Positions 37,501 through 51,398 of a DNA stretch of 64,000 bases are shown here, in pieces (the stretch's first letter is position 1; each line of letters opens with the position of its first letter). The position numbers and the translations under genes were made by a program. The DNA is from Patagioenas fasciata (lineage: Eukaryota > Chordata > Aves > Columbiformes > Columbidae), in NCBI RefSeq assembly GCF_037038585.1, contig NC_092523.1, positions 5,957,001 to 6,021,000 on the forward strand, in the 5' to 3' direction. The notes below the pieces were generated by a model, which did no database searches, was not told where the DNA came from, and saw nothing but the letters and a program-made list of their open reading frames with translations.

Positions 37501-40500
37501 ACCTAAAACTAACTATGGGATGCCTCCATGACACAAGGAATTGCATGAATCGTTTCTCATTTGCTATATAATTTCATAGAACAAAAAATGCTGTACTATA
37601 GTACTGTTTCAAAATCTAGGTTTGAGGAGGTGGAGGAGGAATCAAAAAAAAAAAAAAAATAGAGAAAGAACCTATTTCAAACATTGTCCATGTAAATATT
37701 TACTTAGAGGAAGAAAATAATCCATTTCCTTTCTGTAAAATTTCTGATTGCTATGAACTCCACTGGGAAAAAAGTCATTTTTTTTTCACAGACACATTTG
37801 ACTCCTCCATATAAATCTTTGGTGTGAGAACTGAGATTGTATGTACATGTGTCATCTACAAGAAAGAATAGAAGAGTACTTTGGTTGAGTTATTGAAATA
37901 ATGTAGTGGCTAGCATCTACAGAAAACAAGACTGAATTGGAACAGGGTATAAATAAATTAGAGCAGCGGATGAATCCAACTAAAGCAGAATGAGATTAAT
38001 TCAGATAAATTTGGAGTATTTGCTTGTAGTAGAAAAGATACAGAAAATTTCTGAGCCATTACAGAAAAGATTTGCTATAAAATCATAAAGAATCTACAGT
38101 ATATTAACTACATTCATTATCAATAACTAGGATTGATGACTAAATCTAGGAAAAAAACTCCTTCCTTTGCAGTTCTTAAATATCTTCCTAAAAGAGTTAT
38201 TGTATCTGTTTCAAGGATTTGGTCAATGCTTCCTCTATCTTTACTTCAATGCTCATAAAACAGCTATTCAAGTTGTTTTGCTTTTGTCATTGTTTGTTTG
38301 TCTGTCCCTTTGTTTGTTTTTCAGAATTCTGAAGTTTATTTTTGTCTGTTTCATGGTTCCTTTGCAGTGTTGACTACTTAGGCATCCTAAAGTAGACAAG
38401 GGCCAACCCTATTGAGCCACCTTTGCAAGCATGTCTATTGAGTTCACTTGATTCCAGAGATCAGTTTGGATTGTAGATGAAAAAAAAAAAAAAAGCATGT
38501 TATATATGTATATATGACTATTCATTTTTGCATCAGTGTATGATGTATGATTATACAATGAATACAGCACAGAAACATGGGCCTCTTGCCTATCCGCTTC
38601 TGAAGTTACCGTCATTTCTAATGAACACAGCAGGAGTTGTGGGCTTTTATTCTTACGTATCAAAAATACAATGTTTGGGAAGGCATCAGTCACAGATGAC
38701 AGCATGCCAATGTGTCCTGTTCTTGGAGGTTGTAAGATGACACATATCACTGACACAACAGTCTGTCAATCTTCTTTTCAAAGCCACACATGCATTCAAG
38801 AAAACTTGGAACCAAGATGAGACACAAATTTATACTGGAATAAGTAACCTGACTATTGTTATTAAATGTGAATTTTTTTATCAAATATCAGTGGAGAAAA
38901 GCTGTGATAAGATGCTGAAGTTCCCTTTAGAGTAGTCTGATATGAAGGAAGGTTACTGCACAAAAAATTATTGAGGTCATTCTTAAAATGCTGTGATTGT
39001 CAGTGGTACAAGGGTGTGCTTTTGCTCTACTGTCCTGAGGACTGACCACCTATGCTGAGTACTAGAGAGAGAGGAGTTTTGGGCAGGGAGTTTCTTTTGT
39101 TGCTGAGCCACCTTCTCAAACAAATTGTGCAGCCTATCAAAATACTTAAACTGAAATTTCACAGTACTCTGAGACTCATTTTCTGGTGCCTGATTTGGTA
39201 ACTCAGCATCTGATCTTCAGAATTGTGCACTCTAAGTCATGGTTTGAAACAAAATAAGTAGTCTGCTTGAAGTCCTCTAAGAGCTAATACCTTTAAAACT
39301 CTGTTTCTTAAATTAGACATTCCAAATAATAACGTTTTTTTTTTTTCACCTGTTTCTTAGTTCTTCAGCTTTATGATAAGAAAACAGCCATTGTTCACTT
39401 CTGGGGGAAGTCATGAAGGTACCTTCTTTCATGTTTGAGAAACACAGATGTGAGATGAATGAAAAGGCTAGTGAGTAATTAATAGTTCCGCCTTCAAAGC
39501 CAGGCAGGCAGAAAATGCACTTAGACAATGAAGAAAGAGAAGGTATCTGAAATAGCCACTTTCCACTTTGCACCTTCAAAGAGGCAGGGATTCTGGCGGG
39601 AGAAAAACAAACCCAGAAACCCAAACAGAATCAGTGTGTGATCATGTTGAAAGGCTGCTTCATAATGCAGTTTCTAATTTCAAATGATTGATTTACCAAT
39701 AGAGTCAGCGTGAAATTCTTTGACAGAGCCATTTGCTTTTTGAAACCGCAATTCCATCAAAATGGAAATGATCATAAAAAGTGTGATTTTCCTGACTTTT
39801 TTCAGTTGGAGGGGGAAGAGAAAAAGTACTTCATCCCATTTTCACTTTTTCAAAGTTACACTTTTCATATGAATTTTTTTTTTCTATCATGTGTGATAAT
39901 ATATAAGGCAAAGTGTGAATTACAAAAACAATGGAACAAGAAGTATACTTTTGCAACATAATTTTAAAATTATAGAGTATATCATAGTTACATTTTAAAA
40001 TCAGAATCCCTTAACAAAACAAAATTTATATCCTTTCAACTGCAACATTTTTGAACTTCTATACATATATATATATTTCCGTCTATAAAAGGGGTAGGAA
40101 AAGAGTCTAATTACGAATCAGGAAGCTGTTTTTTGTTTTGTTTGAGTTTTTTTTTTAATTCCATCATGTGGCACTGGAAAGTTCGAATCATTTGGAGATG
40201 TCACCCAGGGCATTCTACTTTTGGAAAAATAGTAGTTTGTAAACCTTAGTACAGCTTACCAGAGTAAAAGAGGACATGTGGTTTCCATTTTGAAAACTGT
40301 AGCAAAGCAGGCACAGACTTTATGAGCAAGTCCCTCTTTGCCTTGTCTCAAGCAACCTGTTCCTGCCATGACTGGGTCTCTTAAGCCCACACAGGTGAAC
40401 ATCCTGATGATTCCCCATAAGAGCCTTTCTCTGTCTTTCAGTGTTCCTCAGTTCAACCCTTTTGTCCAGTCAGATTATACTTCCCAGTATCCTTCTACAT

Positions 40501-43500
40501 ATATATACACCATTCACTTTTTTTGTGTAAAATGCAGAATATATACAATACACCACCCTGAATGCAGGGGTTTCCATACCTTGATTCAGTTAATTTACGT
40601 TCAATACTATTCCCACAGCAACTGCTGCTGTCTGCAGTACATGTGAATTGTCAGGACTGCAATAACAGAAACTTCATTGCTGGCATTCTGGCTGTTCACT
40701 GATGTCAAGGCTAATCTAGTTTCACAGAAAATAAGCAAAGGTTTAGACTACTGCTCAGGACTTGGTCATATTTATCTCCTACAAGGCACAGCCCTAAGAT
40801 TTGTTCCAAAAATGTGTGAGCCCTATGTAGGAAGGCTTTGCCACAAAGCTGCAACCACAAGGACAGTGCAAAGCTTACACATTTTTGATTCCTCCTTTAC
40901 AGAGCAGTCAAAACAATCATACAAAACAATAACTTGCACCTAATCAGAACGGACACATTCCACCACCATCACAGAGGCCATGGAAGTCTAAATCCACCTT
41001 ATACTTCCTAAACATATTCCTTTTTTTCCCTCTCTGCATCAAAAAATACTTTGCATCATCTACAAGAATTCATTATCATGTTCTTTATTGGACAGTTTAT
41101 GCATTAATAATGTTCATGAGGGATATGCTTTGGCTAATACCTCAGCAAAGGTGTTATTTTAATGAACATACTAACCAGAACTCCAGACAGACCTAGGAGT
41201 GCCTGTCTCATAAGGAGATGACTCATCGTTTGGAAGAACTTATTGATCACCATTGACTCTAACTGAAACTTATTTGGCTAGTTAAGTGGTTAGGCTACTC
41301 TAGTTTAGAGTAAATGTTAACTCTGAATTAACAAATTTAGAGGAGAAAACTTCATTGCTTCTCTAGATTTTTGAAGGCTTTTACATTAGCCAAATTTGTA
41401 TGGTTTTGATGAAAGGTGGGGAAACAGTCCTTTATAAAACAAGTTTTGTACTCTAGTAGACACATTCATATGCACAATCACTAGCTGTTAAACCTTCCTT
41501 CTAATTCATCTAAGTGGATAGGATAGCTAAAGAATCATTGCAATATGTTTTATATAAAACATTTATGCGACCTTGTGTCTGTTTTCTATTTCATTGTTTC
41601 ATTTCATCCAGTATTATTAAACTTCATCATTTTCTCTGTGTGGTCTGATAGAGCTAAATTATTTTGCATGAGATTTTGCAAGATAAATATGCAAATACAT
41701 CTCACCAAGAAGGAAGGAAAGCTGCAACCTTTAACTACTTGATTACAGTCTTTGACATCCTTTAGAAATTGTGGATATTGACTGTTCTGTAATATATATA
41801 AATGTGTCCTTATCTTTTTTCTTTAATATTCATAATACTTCATCTCATTCATCTCTCATCTCTGTTCTTATCACCCATTTTAGTGACAACACACCATGAA
41901 ATGTCTGTAGTGGCCTTCTTTTCTGCTCTCCCCCTTGGCCTTCACTGACCCCATTTCTGCTGCTGAGAAAACTAATTTACTTGTATAGCAACTTCTGAGC
42001 CCACTAGAGTTCAGACTTTTACCATAGCCTAAGTGCTGGTTTATCTTAATATTTGAGACAGTAATTTCAAGCAATGGCTTCACAAATAGCCGGCTCAGGA
42101 TAAACAGCTGGAAATGGAAACCATTAATACTAGGGGAAAAAAAAGATAAGCTGTTCACATTCATGTTCATATAAAGCCCTTGTAATCTCAGCTTTTGACT
42201 AAGACCCTCACCATAGCTTTGACCTTTACTCCTGGAGGATCAATATCAGACAGGTAATGAAGGAACTGATATAAGTCTTAACAATTCCAGTGCTCCCGAT
42301 TTATTTCAGTTAATGAACATTTCTTAAAAGAGCATACTTACCTTTGCCATATGAACTGCCATAAATTACAGACAGCAATCAGAACAAGAAGCAAGTATTT
42401 TGGTTTTTCTTTGATTATTATTTTTTCCTGCTTTAAGTCTAAGAGACCAGCAGAACACTTTGTGATACATGCAAAGAGAGGACGCACAGAGTCTAACAGA
42501 AGCAAACCAAAGATGCCAGGGTTTTAACAGCCAAAAACACCCCCTGTTTATAAAATAAAGAATAAATGCATAAAAAGATTAAGGTAGTGTATGGAATCGA
42601 TATTCTTTCTCATCATCACACACACAGGTGGTACTGTGGTTTTTTGGCTTGTCAAGCCCACCTTAGCAGCAGGCTGGTTTATGCATAGCAGCGTAGGCAA
42701 TGTCCCTTTCATCAGTGCTCAGTCACATTTCTGCTCAAGCAACACTTCATGTTCCTGAATGAATCAATTTGCCAAGCTATACATGAGTGGTCTACCAGGT
42801 ATGAGAGCTCCCAGCTGAAAACATAGAACCAAAATAGTAAAGAGAGAAGGAAATGAACACCAGAGGTGGACTGAATAGGACTTGCCAGGAGTGGTGGAAG
42901 CTATGCTTTTCTTTGTTCATAAATGAAAAGAAAATACTATTTTTATTTGCCTTGCAGTGATGACACATGAAATTACTCTTTTCTTATTTCCCCAATGTTG
43001 TCTTTTTCTGCTTTGGTTACACATAATGATATTAACATCTCCTACTGAAAGCAAGCTGACAACCAAAAATTAAAAATGGTCACTAAGCGCTATAAATTAC
43101 ATTCTTTTTTAATGAGATTTTTTCGGAATAACTCTGTTGAATCTTTTGCATATGGAAGTCTGATAAAAAGGTCCAGAACTGTACGTGTGTTCATATAGGT
43201 AAGTGTGAATATGTACAAACATATATAAATGCACATACTCCAACTTGTATTTACACATTATCTAGCTAAAGCATGTGACAATTTTTCTTCAGATAATTTA
43301 CATAAAATATTCGCAAAATGGACTTGATGCCTCCGAAGTGTCTTGAATGGCTTCATGTCTTTATCATATAACTGTATTTCCCTCGATACTAGTAAGAAGC
43401 AGAGGGGGGCAAAACCTTAGCTGAAACAGCTAGAGGTGGCTAGGCTGTTATTTTGAGCACAGATTTGAGTAGTTTGGATTTACTCATTCCTCCATTTATC

Positions 43501-43689
43501 TTATGCCCCATTTATCTTGTGCCCTCCGAAACTATGGTTACATCTTTGAGTTAACAATGTCCAACTAACCAGTAAGAGCTGGAGGAAGGACCTCATCAAC
43601 TGGGAAACCATGAAGCTGTTGTATACACGGGCAGCAGTGCGGCATCACTGCTCCTACCCCATCAGGAAAGAAAGAAATGCAGACAAGTC
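37501..43689. other. non-coding sequence
   Basis: No gene or transposon recognised. A runs lie at 37644-37659 and 38480-38494, a T run near 39335-39346 and a short TA array near 40063-40076. The 115-codon minus-strand frame at 38409-38756 crosses a poly-T and has no support. Confidence 0.5.
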
Positions 43690-44008
43690 TCATCAATGTT
43701 TATAAATATCTCCAGGGTGGGTGTCAAGAGGATGGACCAGATTCCTTTCAGTGGTGCCCAATGATAGGATGAGGGGCAATGGGCATATACTGAAGCACAG
43801 GAGGCTCCATCTGAATATGAGGAGAAACTTCTTTACTTTGAGGTGCCAGAGCCCTGGAACAGGCTGCCCAGAAAGGCTGTGGAGTCTCTGGAGATATTCA
43901 AACCTAGTGGATACATTCCTGTGCAATCTACTCCAGGTGTATATGCTCTAGCAAGTGGTTTGGACTAGACAATCTCCAGAGGTCCCTTCCAACCCCAATC
44001 ATTCTGTG
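43690..44008 (+). mobile_element. CR1 LINE 3' portion, well preserved
   Basis: Sense-orientation CR1, clearly readable from the 'ctcatcaatgtttataaatatct' segment (43690) through 'agggtgggtgtcaagaggatgg', 'ggaacaggctgccca' (about 43856), 'ctggagatattcaa' (about 43889) and 'ttggactaga' (about 43960) to the 'ggtcccttccaacccc' end and a single ATTCTGTG octamer (about 44000-44007). It covers the C-terminal end of ORF2 and the short 3' UTR. Stop codons and indels break the frame. It diverges less from remembered CR1 sequence than the copy at 2.6 kb, so it is probably younger. Small frames inside it (43693-43926 minus, 43721-43951 plus) are not genes. Confidence 0.95.
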
Positions 44009-47000
44009 TGCAGTAAATGGGAATACAGCCCCCAACGATTCTTTCTGCCCAATCTTTCTCCCCTGCATCTGCAGTGGACATGTGATTGCTGTTTCTCAGG
44101 GTGCTCATTTCTCCTCTGCTTCTTGAAGCAAAATTCTTTTGGTGTGTACAACACATTTCACCCACAGTGTCTGAGCTGGTACTGGTCTTTGTAACCTATT
44201 TGCTGTGGTGACTTTTTTTTTCTCATGCTAATATTGGCTGCCCCAGATATAAAGGTCAATGAGCAAACAGAGGAGGCTTTGCTGACCTGAGGCGGGAGAG
44301 CTCACACATTAAGATCCAGAGCAGTGAGGTTCAATGTCTGCTGTCTAGCAGTTCAGCCACAGGCACTTCAAAACACCTGAACCACTTCCTTTGCCGAGAT
44401 GACTTTAAATGATGACACATTTCTGCTTTGAGAATCTCAAGGCCAAAACTTCTCTCTGTTAAATTCAGTGTCAAAGATCCTATTGATTTCAAGGGATTTT
44501 TTTCTTTATCTTTGAAACAGAAATATGTACCTTTAACGACAGACAGAAATGCAGGATAGGACAGAAACAAGAAGGGGAAGAATCAAGGATTTCAGTCATT
44601 CAAAAATGTGTGCTGGACCCACCTTTGTTATTTGAATGTCAAGAAAACATGTGTTATTCCTGAAAGAGCAAACACCCTCAAGTTGAAGTGCTAGCACATC
44701 TGTAATTATTTCTCATGAATGTAGGAAGCTTCTTCCCATTTTGTCTTTTCAATAATACAGAAATTGACAATAGTATTACATATTGCAGTCACAATATACA
44801 ACTTTGTTGGTTGTGTTCCAAAACTTCATATGGGCATTACAAACAGGGGGAGTCATGGGATAAAAAATACATTAAACTGATACTTTTAAATACATATCAT
44901 ACAAAATATATCTATATTCTTAAACATACACAATAATTTTATCACTGATTTCAGTGAGGCTGCTTGATCCAATAAATTTAAGTGAGAATGTTTTTGCAGA
45001 ATCAGATTCTCAGTCCGAACTCAGTGAGGCAAGGACTTGTCCTCACCATAATTTTCTATGCAGAGACTAACAGTTTTTGAGCATTATGTAAATGCTCAAA
45101 TAATTCACCACAAAGATTAACTGACTCCTGTTAAAGATCCAACTTGCTATTCAACAGGAAGATAATATTTAGTACTGAAAAATTTAAAACACTAAAGAAA
45201 ATATCAGTTTGCTACCCATGAAATTTTAAATCATATTGCCCCTCAGAAAGGTCCACTGAACTCTTCTAACGGGGTCATCTATGTGAATGAGGTTCGGGGG
45301 TCTCAGATCTATCATAGTGGGTATTTCCATAAAGAGTGTTTTAGTAGGTAATGAAACTTATAAATGTCCAGTTTGGGGCTTGACTCTTTGTTTGTTTTTC
45401 TGTTTGTTTTTTTTTGTGTGTAAATATGCACTGCATATTTGGTGAAAATGCTGATGTGGGGAAGGATGAAAACAGTTAAGAAATGGTCCTCATACTAGAG
45501 GTTAAAGATACAGGAAGAACAGTTTCTTAATTGCACTAAAGAATCCTCACTTTTCTCATACTATTAATATTTACAAATTATGGTTTGAGATTGAAACTGT
45601 GCAGTAGTTGATCAGTCTGAGTGTAAAAACAGTCAAAGGGTTTTTCTTTGTTTTTGTGTTAGTTAGTCACAAGCCATTTGGTAACAAGCAAATTCAGAAA
45701 TAATCCTAAAATCTGTTGTGGAAATAAGTATGAGAAAAAAAATACATTGGTATTAATTCTCTCTCAGAGCATCACTTCCCATCTCTGGGTCAGCATCTGA
45801 GCCACTCTCTAATCTTATGGTGACATTTTTGCTATGGACAGAGAAGAAAGTTGTTTTATTTAAAATATCTCAAAAATCAGCCCAAATCAACATTAAATCT
45901 TGCTGAAGCAGAATATAAACAAACAAACAAACATGCTGAGTAACACATTGCTAAAATATTTTGGTGACACTGAGTGCAGATAACTTTATACAGACAGTAA
46001 TTTCCAAACCTTCTGGATTTTCACCTTAGAGAGTATTAGGCTCCAATCCCAGACCCCAGGGACAATTTGACAGAGTTGGTCTTTTCACTGACATGGAGCT
46101 ATGTGAAGTCACCCAGAATGTGCACAGCCAAAGATGTTTCAGGGTCTTCAAAAGCTAAGCACGTAAATAGAGTGTATCATCTTGTCCAGGTCAGCTAGAA
46201 GGATTTTCTTGCAGAAAGCATACTGAAGGATTTCTTGTTTGCTTAGGGTATTCCTGGGATTTAAAAGGATATGGTGTTATGGTTTTAATTTAGTTTTCTA
46301 CTTTTTTTTTCTTTTTTTTTTTTTTTTAGTTATTCTAACCATGTTCTTACATCTGATTTACAAAACAGTATTATGCCACTTAGAGCATTTTCAGTGTTTA
46401 GGAAAGGATCTTGTCACATTAGACACGCAGAAAAGAAGGCTACTTAGTATTTTTACTGATTAGAAATGCCCTTGAAAGGGACAATGTTTTTCTTTCATTG
46501 ACTACATGAGGATTTGACAGTCTAGGATTTGGTACTTAAATTAGACACATTAAATAAGCATTATGAATCAGTATGGGTTATCTTCACCATTATTTAAGAG
46601 CTACGTGTGTATCTGTATAGGAGATGCACTTATATATCCTCTTATGTAATATTATTTATATTTTTCTGCATCTGTCTTTGATAAAGTATAGGATTTTGGC
46701 TGAAGTTTACTATAAAAAAACATTATTTAAGATTATTATTTTATAGCATTGTTTGGCTTAGCACACATTATATCGCTTAAGCTTCCCTTGATTGCTGATA
46801 GGCATTTTCATAATTTTTGATAGAAAATATGCTCTATAAATGCAACATTAATGAAAACTCTCCACCAAATACTTCTTAAGTAGCTAAATTAATAGTATTA
46901 TTCAGTATTTGAATTGCAATAAAGTGATTTGCTTTTTTTTTTTGTCTTGCATAGTTTCTTTCCCTTGTGAATAATTTCCTGGGATATAGACTGAAGAGTG

Positions 47001-47470
47001 AAATGCATTGTCTAGTGCATCATTCATCAGTAAAACTGCCAGCAGAACTCTAATTTCATATTCTCTATTACTGGAGATGATACAAAATGCAGAACAAAAC
47101 AGCTTGATTTTCAAATTGTAGAGTAAGTTTGAAGCAGTTTCAGTTACAGCAAGTTGACTACATTTCAAACAGTCATATCTGGCAGGGAATAAATGTAGGA
47201 CACTACAGGGTCATCTTACTAATAACCTATTCTTGCCTTTGAATTTCAGAAATGTTTTGTATTAAAAGAATTGAGGATTACTATTTAATTCTTTTTTCTT
47301 ATCTTTCAAGGTACAAAAGAATGAATACCTTTACTTACTGCATTACTTTGTGTAGATTTAAGAAGCAGGATACATTAAGTAAAAATTTTCCATGAGAAAA
47401 GGTATTAGCAGATCTGGGAATGTTCAATGCACAGTCACAAACTGAAAATGTTTATTAACCTTTCCGGGGG
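44009..47470. other. non-coding sequence
   Basis: No gene or transposon recognised. A T-rich stretch interrupted by one C lies at about 46300-46328, and a four-unit AAAC array near 45919. Confidence 0.5.
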
Positions 47471-47474
47471 AAAA

Positions 47475-47525
<51 letters not shown>

Positions 47526-47528
47526 ATG

Positions 47529-47557
<29 letters not shown>
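47471..47557. repeat. (AAAT)n tetranucleotide microsatellite
   Basis: A pure AAAT array of about 87 bases with a single G interruption at 47528 (one TGAA unit). Length variation between individuals is likely. Confidence 0.97.
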
Positions 47558-47560
<3 letters not shown>

Positions 47561-48743
47561 CTATGTCGTTTTCCAGCACAATTCCTATTGCAATATATTA
47601 ATCCATGGTTCTGCCTTAAAAGTTTTGTCTTAAAGTAGATTTTTCACCAGCTTATTTTAAACCTACGGGTTTAATGGAATTTCTTTTCCTATTACAATCC
47701 ATATTGTTTCTTCTTAATACAAATATTGCACTGTCCTATAAATATTTGCTTTCTACCCAGCCTGACTGCAGGAGTCTTTCATTCTCTCTGTTGGACTCTT
47801 AAGTCCAACATGCATCATTGCAGACATATGAACCACAAAACATCCCATCAAATTAATTTAGTAACACAATACAGGTGCTATGCCAAGACCTAAAGATAGA
47901 CCCAAGTCAATCATGTATGATTTTTGGCAATGTTCTGACACAAACTTTTCAAATTCTGTACTGAGAAGGACAAGCTGGAAATAGGAGGATAATTAGGCTC
48001 TTTCTTTAGCAAGAGTACATTTCTGCAGCGATAGAGTAATTGCAGCCCGACTGTGATATGTAGAAACTTTCTCAGAAGGCAGAAAAGGTCCCTGGAAATC
48101 GTAGACATTCAAGAAATCACTGGGTTTCTATTTCTGTTCAATATTTAGGAATATAAGTGAATAAAAGCTTTAGGTAAAACAAGAATGCACATATTAATAT
48201 AATCTCCAATATTTGAAAATATTGCTACAACTAAATTAAATTTTCCCATCAAGGGTTTTTTAATAAGAAATTGTACAGTGTTAAGGCTTATGTTCTGGAC
48301 ACAGAACTTTGTGATTTCTTCTCTACTATTCAATTCTTCCATTTGTACTCTATGATTCAGGCATGCTAGGAATCACTAAGAGGTTTCTCCCCAAAAGTTA
48401 CATGGGAACAGAATCAAATGCAAAGCCTTTGAAATGTACAAGTGTAAATCCTTCAGATTCAACTGGAGGGAAATATTCATACGCTTTTGTGGATCTGGAC
48501 ATGCTGGCTTCACCTCGTGCAACTTTAGCTAGCTGAACATTAGAAATAAGGGTTACTCATTCAGATCTTTCTCAGAAGCTAGATAATGTTTTTCTCACAC
48601 AACATGGGGAGAGATGAGGGTTCTACAGAAGCAACTGCCTCTTTTCACTGATTACTGAGTGATCTGATATTTCTAACTTTTGTTTTTTATATTTTTGACT
48701 TCAATTACAACTGGGATATAGGTAAAAAACAAAAGGCAGATTT
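47558..48743. other. non-coding sequence
   Basis: No gene or transposon recognised. The two minus-strand frames of 65 codons (47911-48108 and 48145-48342) have no supporting features. Confidence 0.5.
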
Positions 48744-48789
48744 AAAAAAAAAAAAAAAAGAACAAAACAAAACAAAACAAAACAAAACA
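48744..48789. repeat. poly-A followed by (AAAAC)n
   Basis: A run of about 16 As passes into roughly six AAAAC units. This could be an expanded poly-A tail, but no retrocopy was recognised upstream of it. Confidence 0.9.
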
Positions 48790-51301
48790 GGGTTTGTCCT
48801 AGAATTCCACTGTTCAATATTTAATAAAGTGTTTCAGTCTCCTAAGTGAAAGGAAAGATATTCTCAAAGTGACAGTATGCAACTCATTTAATATCTGGTG
48901 CTTGCAGATGTCACAGACAAAACTGATGAATCCAGATTTGACTTTAAATTGCAACTCCAGTGTTATTAGTCTTGTCCTGCTTATTAAGGCATTTCTTTTG
49001 ATACAAGAAAGGTAATGGAGTCATAGTGATTTGAATTTTGTCAGCTCAAAATTAAGACTCCAGATCTTTATTAAATGATTCAAAAAGATTCCTGTTGAAA
49101 ACAACCTGATAGACAAAATAAAAGTCTTGAAACAAGGCCTTGAAAATCAGCAAATGTAGCCTATGTGTACATATTAGTATAATTTTATGCTCCATTTCCA
49201 ACATGGCTATTACAATAATATTTCATACAAATTATGGGTCAATTTTCACATAGATGCTGCCCTAAATGTGCATGAAATTACATTAGTAGGGGAAATTCAC
49301 ATAATATTTGGCAATGACAACTGAACAGAAAAACAATGTTTTAGTAACCTCACAGCCTTGAATGCAGTGGTGGGTTTCAAAATGTAAAACGAGTTTTCCG
49401 CCAGGATGCACCAGCTATAACTAAAATGGTTTGCATTGTTTTTAACTCTATTAAACCTTCTATGAATGTTAATGTAAGCACCTGCCTTACCAGAGCTTAT
49501 GTAGTTTTGTTACATTTTAATTTTCTGAAAAAGACCCATCCCAAAACACTATTTCCTATGCTGCTTCCCATGATCTTGTAACTTTTTCTCATCAGTTTAA
49601 AAATCTGATGGCTATTGCAGTTCACTCGTTTTCATGAGATTTGATTGTGTTAGCTGGCCAAAAAAGTGCAGTCCAGGTCAGGCCAGATTCCCAGACTGCT
49701 GGCCCAGGACAGCGCTCCTTCTGATGCCCAGGTTTATCTGGCCTAAATCCCTGTGCTCGATGCTTCTTATCAACTGGCTCCAGGATTCCAGATGGACTTA
49801 ATTAGTGAGGGACATTAGTCCCAAGGACTCACATAGAATTAAGACTGGATGACTTTTTGTCTCAGTTTCTTTCAGTTTTTGACTCAGAGTCCACACTTTT
49901 GGGCAGCCAATCTATATCCACATTTTTTATATTCCTTTTGTCAAGAACATTTTCCTTCATGGTTCATTGGTGCTTAGTAAGTGCCATAAGGAGCAGCTAA
50001 CATCAGGTTCTTGCCCTGTGGTACATTTGTCATTATATTTTTCTGTCTACTGTGTTCCACCTTATCTCCAAAGGCCTGTATAATTAAAAAACAGGGGCTG
50101 GAGAATGAAGCAAGTGAAATTCCTGGCTTTGCAGGTCAATCGCTGTTAGAATTTTTCTCTCTCACCTACTTTCTATGTGACTCAGTTTATCTATGTAATA
50201 AAAATCTAAATTTCTCACGTAACATAATTCCTTGCATTCTCTAGAGCACAATTTGAACATAATTCAAGTGTGGCAATAGAAAAAGAGAAATTACGTTCAC
50301 CTACATGGTCTCAATGAAATAAGGGACATGTAATTTTGTTTGAAAAGTAATTTTCTGATCTGAACAGTCTTCCTAGCACATATATCATGTCCATACCACC
50401 CTGCACCTCTAATTTGGTGTTTCAGAAAACAATTGACATGCATACCATAAGCAAGTCTGGCTAAGAGATTTATAATAATGTCCTCACATGAGATTTGCAT
50501 GAATATGGTAGATCATTATTAAAATATTATCAGCTAGAATGTTTATTTTCAGATGGCACTAGCCTCCATTTCTATGCCAGTGGTGCTATCATTACAAATT
50601 TAGAGAACAAATAACTAATTAAACTTTTTTATCAATTTCAAGAACATGGAAGACATGATTTATATGGACCTTTACAGTTTTAGCTAAACTGAAATAAATT
50701 TTAAATAAGCTGTGTAGGTCGGCTCTGAATTCCTATTATATGAGTCACCATTGTAAAATGTCTTATAGATGGAAATGGCTCTCCTTAAATAACTGACAGT
50801 CTTTTCATTAGAGTTAGGTTGTTGCTGCTGTTTCTTACAAATAAATTGTATGTAAACATTTTCTTCATGTCCCTTTGAGAAACAATTGCTGTTTACTTTT
50901 ATTCCTTGAGATGTGGAAAACAATAGTTTTCTACTGAATACTAAGTAGGTGACTGGCAAAACAACTTGAACGAAGGAATTCATGCATCAGTTTTTGAAAC
51001 CTCATTAACATCTTCCCTTCTCCAAAAAATAGGTGTACCCTTCACAGCAAACTATGCAACAGTCAGATGCATCACAATAAAAAAATGTTACATGCATTTT
51101 CTGTCATTTGGTTTGAAGAAGTCCTTGGATTATGGAAATGTCATTTTCTTTCTCATGAATTTTATGAAAAGAGTCCCAATATGTTTTACAATTTGCTTTA
51201 TGTTCAGTGCTTTCTGAAACAATGCCTGATTCCTTTGCATTGCAATAATGAAAAATACAAATGTGGTGGTGGCGGTGTTCTGAGGGATTTTGTGAGTGTC
51301 T
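48790..51301. other. non-coding sequence
   Basis: No gene or transposon recognised. The small frames at 50684-50983 minus and 50966-51217 plus are unsupported. Confidence 0.5.
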
Positions 51302-51398
51302 GTTGAGGTTTTTTTGGTTGGTTGGTTTGGCTTTTTTTGTGGTTTGTTTGATTGTTCTGTGGTTTTTGTTTTGTTTTGTTTAATTTTGTTTTTTCCTG
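51302..51398. repeat. G/T-only low-complexity tract
   Basis: The plus strand is almost wholly G and T, in GGTT, GGTTT and GTTTT units. This is the reverse-complement sense of the A/C tracts at 11.7 kb and 60.2 kb. The minus-strand Asn/Gln/Lys/Thr-rich frame (51204-51455) is its translation. Confidence 0.9.

Noticed and set aside
40181-40190. tRNA B-box-like GTTCGAATC
   Set aside because: There is no A box at the right distance and no cloverleaf can be formed around it.
43721-43951. Open frame with apparent coding bias
   Set aside because: It lies wholly within a CR1 element.
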